A stretch of DNA of 64,000 nucleotides from Candidatus Pantoea formicae (lineage in GTDB: Bacteria; Pseudomonadota; Gammaproteobacteria; Enterobacterales; Enterobacteriaceae): contig NZ_VWXD01000008.1 in NCBI RefSeq assembly GCF_011752625.1, forward strand, positions 145,840-209,839, in the 5' to 3' direction. The translations under genes and the position numbers were made by a program. The notes below the pieces were generated by a model. The model did not search any database. It was not told the origin of the DNA and saw nothing but the letters and a program-made list of their open reading frames with translations. Shown here in pieces: positions 18,487-27,087 of this stretch; position 1 is the stretch's first letter, and the number at the start of each line of letters is the position of its first letter.

Positions 18487-18945
18487 TCATGACCTCAATA
18501 AATAGGGTGACAAAAAGTCTTCAACTTCTTGTTTACCAAGACCTAATGTGAAACTGATACCTGCATTCTTTAAAATACTAAGCCCTTCCCCCCTATTTCT
18601 AGGGTGCGGATCTTCTAAAGCTACATAGACATGTCTTGGCTTCAACTCTGCAAGTGTTAAAGCACAGGATGGGGTTCTTCCCTGGAAGGAACAGGGTTCA
18701 AGAGTGACAAAGATTTCACATTCCCGAATTGGAAACTTTAGTCTAGAAATGGCGTCTATCTCAGCGTGACTATGGCCTGGGGATTGCGTAAACCCCTTCG
18801 AGACCACATCTCCTTTATGAACAATCACGCACCCTACCGGTGGATTAGGCCTGCATTTCGGTAATGCCTGGCGGGAGTGTTCAAGCGCCAACAACATGAA
18901 TTTCAGTTCTTCACTCATCCACTTTCCGTCTTTTGTGTAAGTCAT
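18487..18945 (-). CDS. RibD-type stand-alone deaminase
   Basis: 152 residues of the cytidine-deaminase fold. Zinc ligands: 'HAEIDA' (His plus catalytic Glu) and 'PCSFQGRTPSC' (two Cys). 'RPNPPVGCVIVHKG' and 'EDPHPRNRGEGLSILKNAGI' identify the deaminase half of RibD (diaminohydroxyphosphoribosylaminopyrimidine deaminase, riboflavin pathway), but the reductase half is absent. Similar single-domain proteins occur in pathways for roseoflavin-like or other pyrimidine-derived metabolites; the real substrate is unknown. A GNAT gene precedes it on the same strand, 48 bp away. Confidence 0.85.
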   Translation of the reverse strand: MTYTKDGKWMSEELKFMLLALEHSRQALPKCRPNPPVGCVIVHKGDVVSKGFTQSPGHSHAEIDAISRLKFPIRECEIFVTLEPCSFQGRTPSCALTLAELKPRHVYVALEDPHPRNRGEGLSILKNAGISFTLGLGKQEVEDFLSPYLLRS

Positions 18946-18993
18946 TTACCGCCTGTTTTTAAGGATTCTGAAATTAATGTCCATAAAAAACTA

Positions 18994-19512
18994 CTAGCGT
19001 ATTAGCATCCGTACCTGCTTATCATGGTAGTTAACATACCCTTGAAACTCGAAACCAAAACGCTCAGCGAGATAATTTGAGCGTCTATTTTCTTCGTCAA
19101 TGATACAACACACTGAAGAGGAAAATGTCTTATCGGCCCAAAGTAAAATTGCTGCCAGTGCTTCAGACGCATAACCCTTTCCCCTAACTTCGGGAATCAA
19201 CGTCCATCCAGCTTCAGGGTATTTTAACGCAGGGGTGATATCGCGATGGGCATCTTGAAAACCAAATGCTCCAATATAACGATTTGTTGTTTTTTCAATA
19301 ACCGCCCAGTAGCCATAACTCAATGCATGCCAGTGCCCGATATAGCGTAGTAAGCGTGACCAAACGATTTCTGCCGTTGGATTCTCACCGCCATTAATTT
19401 TAGCCATCTCAGGAGTAGCCCAGCTCGCCATAAGCTCTGGAAAATCGGCGAGCGCAAATTGCCTTAAAATCAGTCGGGCAGTTTCAAGTTGAGGCGCTTG
19501 CTGAGCAGTCAT
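18994..19512 (-). CDS. GNAT N-acetyltransferase (RimJ/RimL type)
   Basis: 172 residues from the ATG at 19512 (GGGTGAAG upstream). 'LETARLILRQFALADFPEL' at the N-terminus and the acetyl-CoA loop 'IPEVRGKGYASEAL' are typical of RimJ/RimL-type acetyltransferases, followed by 'IDEENRRSNYLAERFGFEFQGY'. These acetylate N-termini of proteins or small amines. Same strand as the RibD-type deaminase downstream, probably co-transcribed. Target unknown. Confidence 0.88.
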   Translation of the reverse strand: MTAQQAPQLETARLILRQFALADFPELMASWATPEMAKINGGENPTAEIVWSRLLRYIGHWHALSYGYWAVIEKTTNRYIGAFGFQDAHRDITPALKYPEAGWTLIPEVRGKGYASEALAAILLWADKTFSSSVCCIIDEENRRSNYLAERFGFEFQGYVNYHDKQVRMLIR

Positions 19513-19828
19513 CACTTCACCCAATCGTAGCTATTTAATGCAGCTGCTTTACCATCATGCATGATTCATCTCTCTCGAGTAATTAAAACAACGTCTGCTT
19601 TTGGCACGGAGCTGACCTACGTGCTGGACAAGATCCGCTGAGAGTGAACAGCATACATCAACATAGACCCCTTTGAGATTTCTCAGGGTTTCAATATGCT
19701 GGGTCTTAAGCCTGACAGCGCTTAATGACATAAACAGGCGAGCTCTGTCAATCTGACAGAGGTTTCATTGTGGGCGTCACGGCTGAAGGCAGAATTTGAG
19801 TGACCGCATCCTGCATGGGTGGGTCACG
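19513..19828. other. Intergenic, nothing supported
   Basis: A plus-strand fragment ending 'TELTYVLDKIR' then TGA near 19641 could be the tail of a vanished gene; nothing else stands out. Confidence 0.3.
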
Positions 19829-20085
19829 TTACTTCATGTAGGAACGTATTACTGCCACTATTTCATCAAGATCTTCCTTCCTTTCCTGCTCAGACGCTTT
19901 TTCATTCTTCAAATGTTCTCTGATATGACCCTCAAGTAGCTCACTCAACAGTCCATGGACCGCACCGCGTACCGCTTCAGATATTCATGGCCCGCCTCCA
20001 GCACAGTTTCAATAGACACTGCTTGACCTTTGATACGTCACACGCGGGAAAGCAGGCTCTTCTGGTTATTCAACGTATGCCCCAT
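19829..20085 (-). pseudogene. rcnR: Decayed rcnR, nickel/cobalt-responsive repressor
   Basis: Reading from ATG 20085 the product starts 'MGHTLNNQKSLLSRV', hits TGA, and continues 'RIKGQAVSIETVLEAGHE'. After a loss that shifts the frame it resumes 'RGAVHGLLSELLEGHIREHL' and ends '...DEIVAVIRSYMK' with TAA. These blocks match RcnR (about 90 residues; 'IRGAVNGLM', 'GHLTEHIVHQ'). One nonsense codon plus a deletion of about a dozen bases after GHE mean no functional repressor. In E. coli RcnR represses rcnA until Ni or Co binds; here rcnA should be unrepressed unless another copy exists. Confidence 0.85.
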
Positions 20086-20110
20086 TAACGATCTCTTGTT
20101 GATCAGGTTG

Positions 20111-20129
20111 TATACTGGGGTATAGTATA
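20111..20129. promoter_or_regulatory. RcnR-type operator overlapping the rcnA promoter
   Basis: TATACTGGGGTATAGTATA has TATACT/AGTATA inverted ends around a G-tract, close to the TACT-(G)n-AGTA operator known for RcnR in E. coli (here four Gs rather than six). It lies 60 bp before rcnA and 25 bp upstream of the rcnR relic. Confidence 0.7.
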
Positions 20130-20188
20130 TTCGTTCAATTTTACGGCCCCTTTTGGCCGTCTGAAACTTATCACGACCGGATCACGAC

Positions 20189-21295
20189 ATGAACGATTTT
20201 TCCGCTTTGCTGAGTCAGGGCACTTCCAGTGCTTTGTTGTTTATCCCCAGCGCAATACTGCTGGGCGCACTCCATGGCCTTGAACCCGGCCATTCAAAAA
20301 CGATGATGGCGGCCTTCATTGTTGCCATCAGGGGGACTGTGAAACAGGCTGTTATGCTGGGTCTGGCGGCAACGCTTTCACATACTGCTGTGGTCTGGCT
20401 TATCGCCATGGGAGGCATGTATATCAGCCGGCAGTTTACTGCCGAGGCAGCTGAACCATGGCTCCAGCTCATCTCTGGCATCATTATTCTGCTTACTGCC
20501 GCTTGGATGTTCTGGCGAACCTGGTCTGAAGCGCGTGAGTGGCGGAAAGGGCAGCATGCAGAAAATCATCACGAGCACGATGAGAGTCACATCATTGATA
20601 CCGGTCACGGCAAGGTCAAACTCGCTATTGACGAAGCTGAAGGTCCCGCCCGATGGGTTGTTACCAACCTGACGGGCCATAAATGGAGTGAAAATGACGT
20701 AGTAGTGACGACCCGGCGTGAGGATGGATCCAGCCAGGTGTTCTGCTTTAACCAGCTAAAAGGTTTGCTGATTTCTGAAGATATCATTCCTGAGCCGCAT
20801 GCGTTCAGTGCCCGCCTGGAGCTGGGGCATCGAAATCATGTTCACGGTTATGATGTTGCATTTCATGAGCACGATCACGCCGAACTTGAAGGGCTGGAAG
20901 TGGGGTCTGCTGAATATCAGGATGCACACGAACGTGCTCACGCCGACGACATTCGCCGCCGGTTCGACGGGCGTGAGGTGAGCAACATGCAGATTCTTCT
21001 TTTTGGGCTGACTGGCGGGCTGATCCCTTGTCCGGCGGCAATCACTGTTCTGCTGCTGTGCATTCAGGTTAAACAATTTACCCTCGGCGCAGCGCTGGTT
21101 GTCTGCTTCAGTATTGGACTGGCACTGACACTTGTCACCGTCGGTGCTGGCGCTGCGCTGAGCGTTCGCCACGCCAGCAAACGCTGGAAGGGATTTGGTG
21201 ATATTGCGCGTCGGGCACCTTATTTTTCCAGCGCACTAATTGCAGTGGTCGGCATTTACATGGCCTTCCATGGATTTATCGGTTTGAACGAATAG
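20189..21295 (+). CDS. rcnA: Nickel/cobalt efflux transporter RcnA
   Basis: 368 residues, inner membrane, NicO/RcnA family. Six hydrophobic segments with the signatures 'HGLEPGHSKTMMAAFIVA' and 'GLTGGLIPCPAAITVLLLC', and between them a large histidine-rich hydrophilic loop (about 130-265: 'HAENHHEHDESH', 'HNHVHGYDVAFHEHDHAE') thought to bind metal. The loop is longer than in E. coli RcnA. Exports Ni2+ and Co2+. Its normal repressor gene upstream is wrecked, while the operator-like site persists. Confidence 0.93.
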   Translation: MNDFSALLSQGTSSALLFIPSAILLGALHGLEPGHSKTMMAAFIVAIRGTVKQAVMLGLAATLSHTAVVWLIAMGGMYISRQFTAEAAEPWLQLISGIIILLTAAWMFWRTWSEAREWRKGQHAENHHEHDESHIIDTGHGKVKLAIDEAEGPARWVVTNLTGHKWSENDVVVTTRREDGSSQVFCFNQLKGLLISEDIIPEPHAFSARLELGHRNHVHGYDVAFHEHDHAELEGLEVGSAEYQDAHERAHADDIRRRFDGREVSNMQILLFGLTGGLIPCPAAITVLLLCIQVKQFTLGAALVVCFSIGLALTLVTVGAGAALSVRHASKRWKGFGDIARRAPYFSSALIAVVGIYMAFHGFIGLNE

Positions 21296-21306
21296 AGAGG
21301 TAAGAA

Positions 21307-21486
21307 ATGGCAGTAAAATCACCCTGCACCGACCAGTGCGGCTTCACCGGCAAGAATGGATGGTGCGAAGGCTGCGGACGTACGAAAAAAGAAGCACAGG
21401 ACTGGCGTAAAATGTCACCGTTTCATCAAAAGGCAATTGAGCGCGCTCTGGCGGGCCGTATGAACATTCTGCGTTTGAAGGCGTAG
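21307..21486 (+). CDS. DUF1289 family small cysteine-rich protein
   Basis: 59 residues, 11 bp after rcnA with its own GTAAGAA site, so in the same transcript. 'SPCTDQCGF..KNGWCEGCGRTKKEAQDW' with four conserved cysteines in CxxxC/CxxC arrangement is the DUF1289 pattern, presumably binding zinc or iron. The pairing with a Ni/Co exporter suggests a metal-linked role, but its function is not established. Confidence 0.85.
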   Translation: MAVKSPCTDQCGFTGKNGWCEGCGRTKKEAQDWRKMSPFHQKAIERALAGRMNILRLKA

Positions 21487-21601
21487 TACATTCCAACATT
21501 CCTGGTGGCGTTTACACGCTTAAGAGATGATGGAATCTCTGATAGTGATTAACCCTGTTGAAGTGTAAGTTCTGTATTTAACTTCAATTAGGGTTTATTG
21601 G

Positions 21602-22498
21602 TCAGTGGGGAGCAGATTCAGAAGGGGCAAGGCTTTGATCCGAAGGGTTACTGAGGTCTGAAAACATTTCCACAAAGGGCAGGATCACGGATGCATCACG
21701 GCTGTCATGATGATATAGCAGCCATGTCCGGCTTTTTAGCGCTTCACCCGCCACGCTGATGGGTTGGCGGTGTAGATGTTCAGAGAGCGGCTGATAGCTT
21801 GAGACAATGGCATAACCCAGCCCGTGCTCCACCATGGCGAGACACACTTCGAGCTTATCGACCTGCATCGCCACGCGTGGAGGAAGGGAGTAGTTGGCAT
21901 TCCACCATCGTTCAATCAGATGGGTGACATGCCCGCCGTGGTTGATACGTATCTGCGGTAGCTGAGGCAGCAAGCGCAGGTCCAGTGGTTGCTTGCTCAC
22001 TAACCAATAATCATCCACATCCACCAGCCGCTTTCCATTTCGCCAGTGATAGTCATCCTTGACCAGCGCCACGTGAACCTCTTCACGCTGCAGTTGCTGG
22101 TACATCTCTTCACTCAGGCCACTGACCAAGTGAACGCGAATGCCGCTGTGGATCTCAGCGAAGTGCGCCAGGATATCGGGAAGGCGGTACGCAGCATAGT
22201 TACTGGTCACCCCAATACGCAGCTCCCCCTGACGAGGCTGTGACAGGCTTTCCAGTGTCTGCCTGAGTTGCTGTGCGTCTTTTAAGACCTTCGCCGCATG
22301 CTGTGCCAGATAGCGCCCTTGGGCGCTGAACGTTATCTTCCGCCCGCTCTCCTCAAACAGTGCGATGCCTAGCTTGCGTTCAATCTGCTTGAGGCGATAG
22401 CTGAGCGCAGGCTGGGAGGTGTAAAGCTGTTCTGCCGCACGCGTGATGTTTTGGTGCTGCCAGACCGTGTGAATAATCAGCCAATCTTTGTCGTTCAT
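21602..22498 (-). CDS. LysR-family regulator of the M20/M28 peptidase operon
   Basis: About 298 residues from the ATG at 22498 (AGGAGG six bases upstream; a second ATG directly precedes it at 22501). N-terminal LysR helix-turn-helix 'NITRAAEQLYTSQPALSYRLKQIERKLG', then 'LFEESGRKITFSAQG' and an effector domain. Divergent from the three-gene peptidase/binding-protein operon, so its probable regulator. Overall resemblance is to CysB/AbgR-like members; inducer unknown. Confidence 0.88.
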   Translation of the reverse strand: MNDKDWLIIHTVWQHQNITRAAEQLYTSQPALSYRLKQIERKLGIALFEESGRKITFSAQGRYLAQHAAKVLKDAQQLRQTLESLSQPRQGELRIGVTSNYAAYRLPDILAHFAEIHSGIRVHLVSGLSEEMYQQLQREEVHVALVKDDYHWRNGKRLVDVDDYWLVSKQPLDLRLLPQLPQIRINHGGHVTHLIERWWNANYSLPPRVAMQVDKLEVCLAMVEHGLGYAIVSSYQPLSEHLHRQPISVAGEALKSRTWLLYHHDSRDASVILPFVEMFSDLSNPSDQSLAPSESAPH

Positions 22499-22667
22499 CA
22501 TTCGCCTCCTTATCTGCTTCCATAAAATATTTTTTTCTTTTCCGACGCAAGTAATAAAAAAGCTCAATTAGGCATCAACTGAAAAGCCCTGTATATCTTA
22601 TTAATACATTGAACACAAAAGGCATTTGTCTGCACTAAAAAAGTGAGGCGCCCTTCGGAGTTGCACC

Positions 22668-23849
22668 ATGATTGAACAAAAAAATAAAATTATTTTTGCC
22701 ATTGAGCAAATCAGCCAGCAAATGACCACGTTAGCGCGGGCTATTCATGCACAGCCTGAACTCAGTTTTGAGGAGCATCATGCCAGCGCTGCGCTGCAGG
22801 CTCCCCTCAAGGCCGCGGGTTTTACTGTAACCCACGGTGTTGCCGGGCTTGAGACGGCATTCCGCGCACGTTTAGACAGCGGAAAGCCGGGGCCACATGT
22901 GGCGCTGCTGGCGGAATACGATGCCCTACCTGAGCTGGGCCATGCCTGTGGTCATAACCTGATTGGTACCGCCTCGGTGGCTGCCGCGGTGGCACTGGCG
23001 AACAGCGGCACGCTGCACAGCGGCGTGCTCGAAGTCATCGGCACACCTGCTGAAGAAGAGGGGGGCGGAAAAATTATCATGGCGGAGAACGGGGTGTTTG
23101 ACGGTGTCGATGCTGTCATGATGTTCCACCCACGCGAGAAAAACATGATGACGCGAGGCGCGTTAGCCTGTGTCGATGCAACCTTCAAATTTTATGGCAA
23201 AGCGGCCCATGCGGCCTCGGCGCCACATCTGGGCATCAGCGCGTTAGATGCTGTGATTCACGCCTTTGTCGGCATAAATGCGCTTCGGCAGTTCTTCACC
23301 GATGACGTGAGGGTTCACGGCATCATTACGCACGGCGGCAGCGCCACCAACATTGTGCCTGCTTATGCAGAAGCGAAATTCCTGATGCGTGCGGCCACCG
23401 TTGCGGGCCTGCAAAACGTGCGCAGCAAGGTGTTTGCTGCCGCTCAGGGCGCAGCGGAAATGAGCGGTGTACGCCTGGAAATTGAAGAGGGCCTGACCTA
23501 TGCCGAGCGCAATAACAATCATGCCCTGGCAGGATTATTCCAGACGAATATTGAGCAACTGGGTCTGGTGGCGGAGGCTGCACCGGAACGTGGCGGCGTG
23601 GGCTCTTCAGATATTGGTAATGTCAGCCAGCTCACCGCCGCGATTCATCCCTATTTGCGTATTGGTGATGTTGTCCCCCATACCCCGGAGTTCGCAACCG
23701 CTGCGGCTTCTGACAGCGGGATAGCCGCGATGCTGAATGCGGCCCGCGCCCTTGCGATGACCACTTTTGACCTTCAACAGGCTGAAAACCTGAAAACCGT
23801 GCGTGATGAGTTCAGCGCCTGGCAATCTACTGTTCTGCAGGAGAAGTAA
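22668..23849 (+). CDS. M20-family amidohydrolase
   Basis: 393 residues, cytoplasmic, M20D-type metallo-amidohydrolase (aminobenzoyl-glutamate / N-acyl-amino-acid / hippurate hydrolase group). Di-metal ligands are visible: 'LLAEYDALPELGHACGHNLIG' supplies Asp and His, 'GTPAEEEGGGK' the catalytic Glu pair, and 'MMFHPRE' and 'DVVPHTPEF' further His ligands. Central dimerisation domain ('GKAAHAASAPHLGISALDA'). First gene of a tight operon; the next ATG is one base past its stop. Confidence 0.9.
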   Translation: MIEQKNKIIFAIEQISQQMTTLARAIHAQPELSFEEHHASAALQAPLKAAGFTVTHGVAGLETAFRARLDSGKPGPHVALLAEYDALPELGHACGHNLIGTASVAAAVALANSGTLHSGVLEVIGTPAEEEGGGKIIMAENGVFDGVDAVMMFHPREKNMMTRGALACVDATFKFYGKAAHAASAPHLGISALDAVIHAFVGINALRQFFTDDVRVHGIITHGGSATNIVPAYAEAKFLMRAATVAGLQNVRSKVFAAAQGAAEMSGVRLEIEEGLTYAERNNNHALAGLFQTNIEQLGLVAEAAPERGGVGSSDIGNVSQLTAAIHPYLRIGDVVPHTPEFATAAASDSGIAAMLNAARALAMTTFDLQQAENLKTVRDEFSAWQSTVLQEK

Positions 23850-23850
23850 A

Positions 23851-24654
23851 ATGAAAATGACACTGACCACCATGGCAGCATTAACCCTCGCATTCAGCAG
23901 TTCAGTATTGGCAGCGGATAACGTGTTACGCGTTGCCGCTGACCTGAGTTATCCGCCGTTCCAGTATCGCGATACGTCAGGCACGCCAACGGGTTTTGAA
24001 ATAGATATTACCAACGCTGTCTGTAAGGCAGTGAATGTCACCTGCGAATACGTTGTCAGCAGTTTTGATGCGGAAATTCCCTCATTAATGGCTAAAAAGG
24101 TGGATTTCATTTCGCCACTGGGCGCAACGGAAAAGCGTCGTAAATCCATCGACTTCAGCGACTTTATTTATCATATACCCACCAAGCTGGTGGCGCGTAA
24201 AGGCAGCAACTTACAACCTGATGTTGCTTCACTGCAGGGTAAACACATTGCTGTTCAGCAGGGCTCTATTCAGGAAATGTACGTGAATAAGTTCTGGGCT
24301 CCTAAGGGTGTTGATATTGTGATGTATGCGGATCAGGACGCGATCTATCTGGATTTAGCGGCGGGTCGTCTTGATGGCGCGTTAAGTCCGGGTGTTGCCG
24401 TGACCTACGGTTTCCTGAACAAACCTGAAGGGAAAGATTTCACGCTAACCGGTCCTGAAGTACGTGACGATCAGCTGTTCAGCATCGGCTCCGCCTACGG
24501 TGTGCGTAAAGGTGATGAGAGGACGCAAAAGTTGCTGAATGAAGGGCTGGCGAAAATCATGGCTGACGGTACGTGGGAAAAAGTGAAGCAGCACTACTTT
24601 GGCGACCTGGAGATGAAAGTGACGCGCACGGAGCCGGCTCATGCCAGCCAGTGA
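23851..24654 (+). CDS. Periplasmic amino-acid-type solute-binding protein
   Basis: 267 residues with a signal peptide (cut near 'SVLAADN', residue 22). SBP family 3 (lysine/arginine/ornithine, HisJ/ArgT-like): 'VLRVAADLSYPPFQYRDTSGTPTGFEIDI' (approximate), 'FDAEIPSLMAKKVDFI' and 'GADGTWEKV'-like C-terminus ('IMADGTWEKVKQHYFG'). Captures amino acids or small conjugates for an ABC importer, yet no permease or ATPase gene is nearby. Lies between the M20 and M28 genes, overlapping the latter by 14 bp. Confidence 0.9.
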   Translation: MKMTLTTMAALTLAFSSSVLAADNVLRVAADLSYPPFQYRDTSGTPTGFEIDITNAVCKAVNVTCEYVVSSFDAEIPSLMAKKVDFISPLGATEKRRKSIDFSDFIYHIPTKLVARKGSNLQPDVASLQGKHIAVQQGSIQEMYVNKFWAPKGVDIVMYADQDAIYLDLAAGRLDGALSPGVAVTYGFLNKPEGKDFTLTGPEVRDDQLFSIGSAYGVRKGDERTQKLLNEGLAKIMADGTWEKVKQHYFGDLEMKVTRTEPAHASQ

Positions 24655-26278
24655 GTTAAAGGCGCTGATGCGTGACACTCTGTCACATTTTCAGCATCTG
24701 CATCGCTTATCGGGCAGCGCAGACGCAGAAAAAAGTGTCGACTGGCTGTGTGAACAGCTGCAGGCGCGCGACATTCCTTTTCGCCGCGACTACTGCAGTC
24801 TCAGGCTGAGCGATCCGCTTGATGCCTCCCTGACGGTGGCGGGGCAGCTGATTAACGCGAAAACTCGCTCATTCTCAGCGCATTGCCCGGATGGAGTGGA
24901 GGCGGAACTGTTTTACGATACGCAGTCTCTGGACTTCATTCCTGAAAACCAGCGTGCAGCGTGGTCAGCGCGTGTGCGCGGCAAGTTGGTGCTTGCTGAC
25001 CAGGGTTTTGAAGACTATGTGCAACGGTTGATGCACGCGGGCGCTTCGGGCTTAGTTCATATCTGGGGTTCCGCCGAATCTGCGCTGCATGAAGAAACGG
25101 TGGGGCCGGTGTGGGGTACCCCTGTGCCGGATGATTTACCGCGCTATCCCACCATCCCGGTGATCAGTATTAACCAGCAGGACGGTGCCCACCTGCGGTC
25201 TCAGCTATCCGCCGAGACGTTCTGCGCGCGTCTGACCACAGTCTTGCATGAGCACGTCGCGCCCTGTTCCTTGCCCGTGGTGGAACTGCCCGGCACTAGC
25301 GAAGAGTTTGTGCTGCTCTCTTCGCATTACGATTCATGGCATGAGGGTGTGACGGATAACGCGACGGGCAATGCCCTGTGTCTTGCGCTGGCAACACTGT
25401 TTAGCGGACAGCGTCTGACACGAGGCCTGCGCGTTGCCTTCTGGCCGGGTCATTCTAATGCGCGTTACGGCGGCTCAACATGGTACGCGGATCACTACCG
25501 ATCCGAGCTTCTGGGGCATTGTGTGGCACACATTAATGTTGACTCTCCGGGCTGTGTCGGTGGCACCAGGCTTGTGGTAAATGCCAGTGGCGCGGAATCT
25601 CTCGACTGGCTTAATCAGGCCATTATTGCAACAACGGGCAAACCTGCAGAGCGTGTGACTGCGATCGGCAAAGGTGCCGACCAGTCATTCTGGGGGCTCG
25701 GTATCCCCCTGCATTTTGCTTTACGTGAAGTACCGGAACAGCGGCAGTCACTTTCACCCGGAAGTGGTGGCGGCTGGTGGTGGCATACGGAAGAAGACAC
25801 GCTGGATAAAGTCGATGAAGCTCATCTCTGGCGGGATTTTGAAATTCATCTGCGCTGGCTGGAATCCCTGTTGTATGAAAAGACGCTGCCAGTGGATGCC
25901 CGGCACTATCTGGCACTGATGGATGACGCCCTGGCACAGTTGCAAAATGAAATCGATCCGGCGTTTTCATTGAGTCCATTGCGCGAGCGTCTGAGCTCAC
26001 TGGAAAAACTGATATCCGAAAAGTCGTGCAAACTGCCCTCGTTGTCAGAGGCCACAGGTTTATGGCACCGCGCTCGCTATCGTGCCGGTGATGATTTTCA
26101 TCCTGATCTCAGCTATCACGGTGGTGCATTTCCTGGGCTGCAGCTGCTTCGCGGTTTTCGTCGTCAGCAATGCGGTGAGCGTCACTGGCTGATGTTAGAA
26201 ACGCAGTTTATCCGCCAGAGGGATCGCATCTGCGAATTACTCGCCAGGAGTGAGTCGATACTGCGTCAATCAGTGTGA
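24641..26278 (+). CDS. M28-family peptidase with PA-type insert
   Basis: 545 residues without a signal peptide, so apparently cytoplasmic. An inserted PA-like domain (about 80-200) precedes the M28 catalytic core: 'LSSHYDSWHEGVTDNATGNALCL' (metal-binding H.D and D) and 'VNVDSPGCVGG'-like strand ('INVDSPGCVGG'). At the position of the usual catalytic 'EE' motif it reads 'WPGHSNARYGGSTWYADHY', so the general-base Glu is not obvious. C-terminal helical extension (about 400-545). Translationally coupled to the binding protein. Probably trims peptides or conjugates taken up by the same system. Confidence 0.82.
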   Translation: MPASELKALMRDTLSHFQHLHRLSGSADAEKSVDWLCEQLQARDIPFRRDYCSLRLSDPLDASLTVAGQLINAKTRSFSAHCPDGVEAELFYDTQSLDFIPENQRAAWSARVRGKLVLADQGFEDYVQRLMHAGASGLVHIWGSAESALHEETVGPVWGTPVPDDLPRYPTIPVISINQQDGAHLRSQLSAETFCARLTTVLHEHVAPCSLPVVELPGTSEEFVLLSSHYDSWHEGVTDNATGNALCLALATLFSGQRLTRGLRVAFWPGHSNARYGGSTWYADHYRSELLGHCVAHINVDSPGCVGGTRLVVNASGAESLDWLNQAIIATTGKPAERVTAIGKGADQSFWGLGIPLHFALREVPEQRQSLSPGSGGGWWWHTEEDTLDKVDEAHLWRDFEIHLRWLESLLYEKTLPVDARHYLALMDDALAQLQNEIDPAFSLSPLRERLSSLEKLISEKSCKLPSLSEATGLWHRARYRAGDDFHPDLSYHGGAFPGLQLLRGFRRQQCGERHWLMLETQFIRQRDRICELLARSESILRQSV

Positions 26279-26489
26279 CAATGTTTGTGAGAGGTGAAGG
26301 AGTCATAAAAATTTTGTCGAATGTCTCAGGGCATAATGGGACATTGCTAAAAGCATTTTGAATGAATTAAAGGGAACAGGTCATCACGTCGTACCTGAAG
26401 ACGGGAGATCCCGCTTGCGTCTGCGACCGTCTGGCTTCGTGCGCCTGAACGGGTGCTGCTTTAACGGCGGTCGAGCAGGAGGAAGCCTT

Positions 26490-26588
26490 CATGGGCAAAG
26501 AAAAACTGTTGACGGAATCTGTATGCCGCCTTGGTCTAACAAAGTCATTGCTGACCTTTAGGCCACCAGGCCGGCACCGGGTAGCATA
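26490..26588 (+). CDS. Possible 32-residue peptide
   Basis: AGGAGGAAGCCTTC precedes an ATG that opens 32 codons ('MGKEKLLTESVCRLGLTKSL...'). The ribosome site is strong but the peptide is unrecognised and its end overlaps the opposing hypothetical gene. Could be chance. The rest of 26279-26557 shows nothing I can support. Confidence 0.25.
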
Positions 26589-26857
26589 GGATAGTTATTT
26601 AACATCAATCCCTCGTCCCGAGAGAAGCGTAGTGTACGTGATGCTTCGAGTTTTTTTACCATCTGCCGTACCGTCTGAAAGATGTTGTCACCCTCTGCAA
26701 CGTGGCTTCCATCGGCATACCTATAGCCGCCGGATTGCGAGGAGACTCCAGCCTGTTCCGTGGTAGAAATCCATTCTCCACTCACAGCACCACCAGGCGC
26801 CTTGTCTAAGATAAGACGCAACTCCCTTACTGCATCAGAATTTGAATATGCCTTCAT
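26558..26857 (-). CDS. Hypothetical protein, 99 residues
   Basis: Start at 26857 chosen for AGGA five bases upstream ('AAGGACAGACATG'); the frame also has an ATG at 26881 overlapping the stop of a 23-codon leader (26878-26949) as ATGA. Predicted soluble alpha/beta protein: 'MKAYSNSDAVRELRLIL', a Gly/Ser-rich middle ('QAGVSSQSGGYRYADGS') and a helix 'IFQTVRQMVKKLEASRTL'. No family recognised. Located next to the plasmid genes traX and hns. Confidence 0.5.
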   Translation of the reverse strand: MKAYSNSDAVRELRLILDKAPGGAVSGEWISTTEQAGVSSQSGGYRYADGSHVAEGDNIFQTVRQMVKKLEASRTLRFSRDEGLMLNNYPMLPGAGLVA

Positions 26858-27087
26858 GTCTGTCCTTAACTTAAGTTTCATCCCCTGGATTTCTTTCTCG
26901 CCAGAAGTTCTTCAACATCAGAACTTAGCTTCCATTTTGGAACGACCATTGCGGAAAAGCCTAGCTTCGCATCTCACCTCTACGGATGGGCTCATTATGG
27001 AAGTGCATAACCCACATATCTAGTGTTCTGCAGGGTTCGCATTATCCGAAGGGAAACTGCAACCATTCGCACCGTCAGGCAGGCAAT

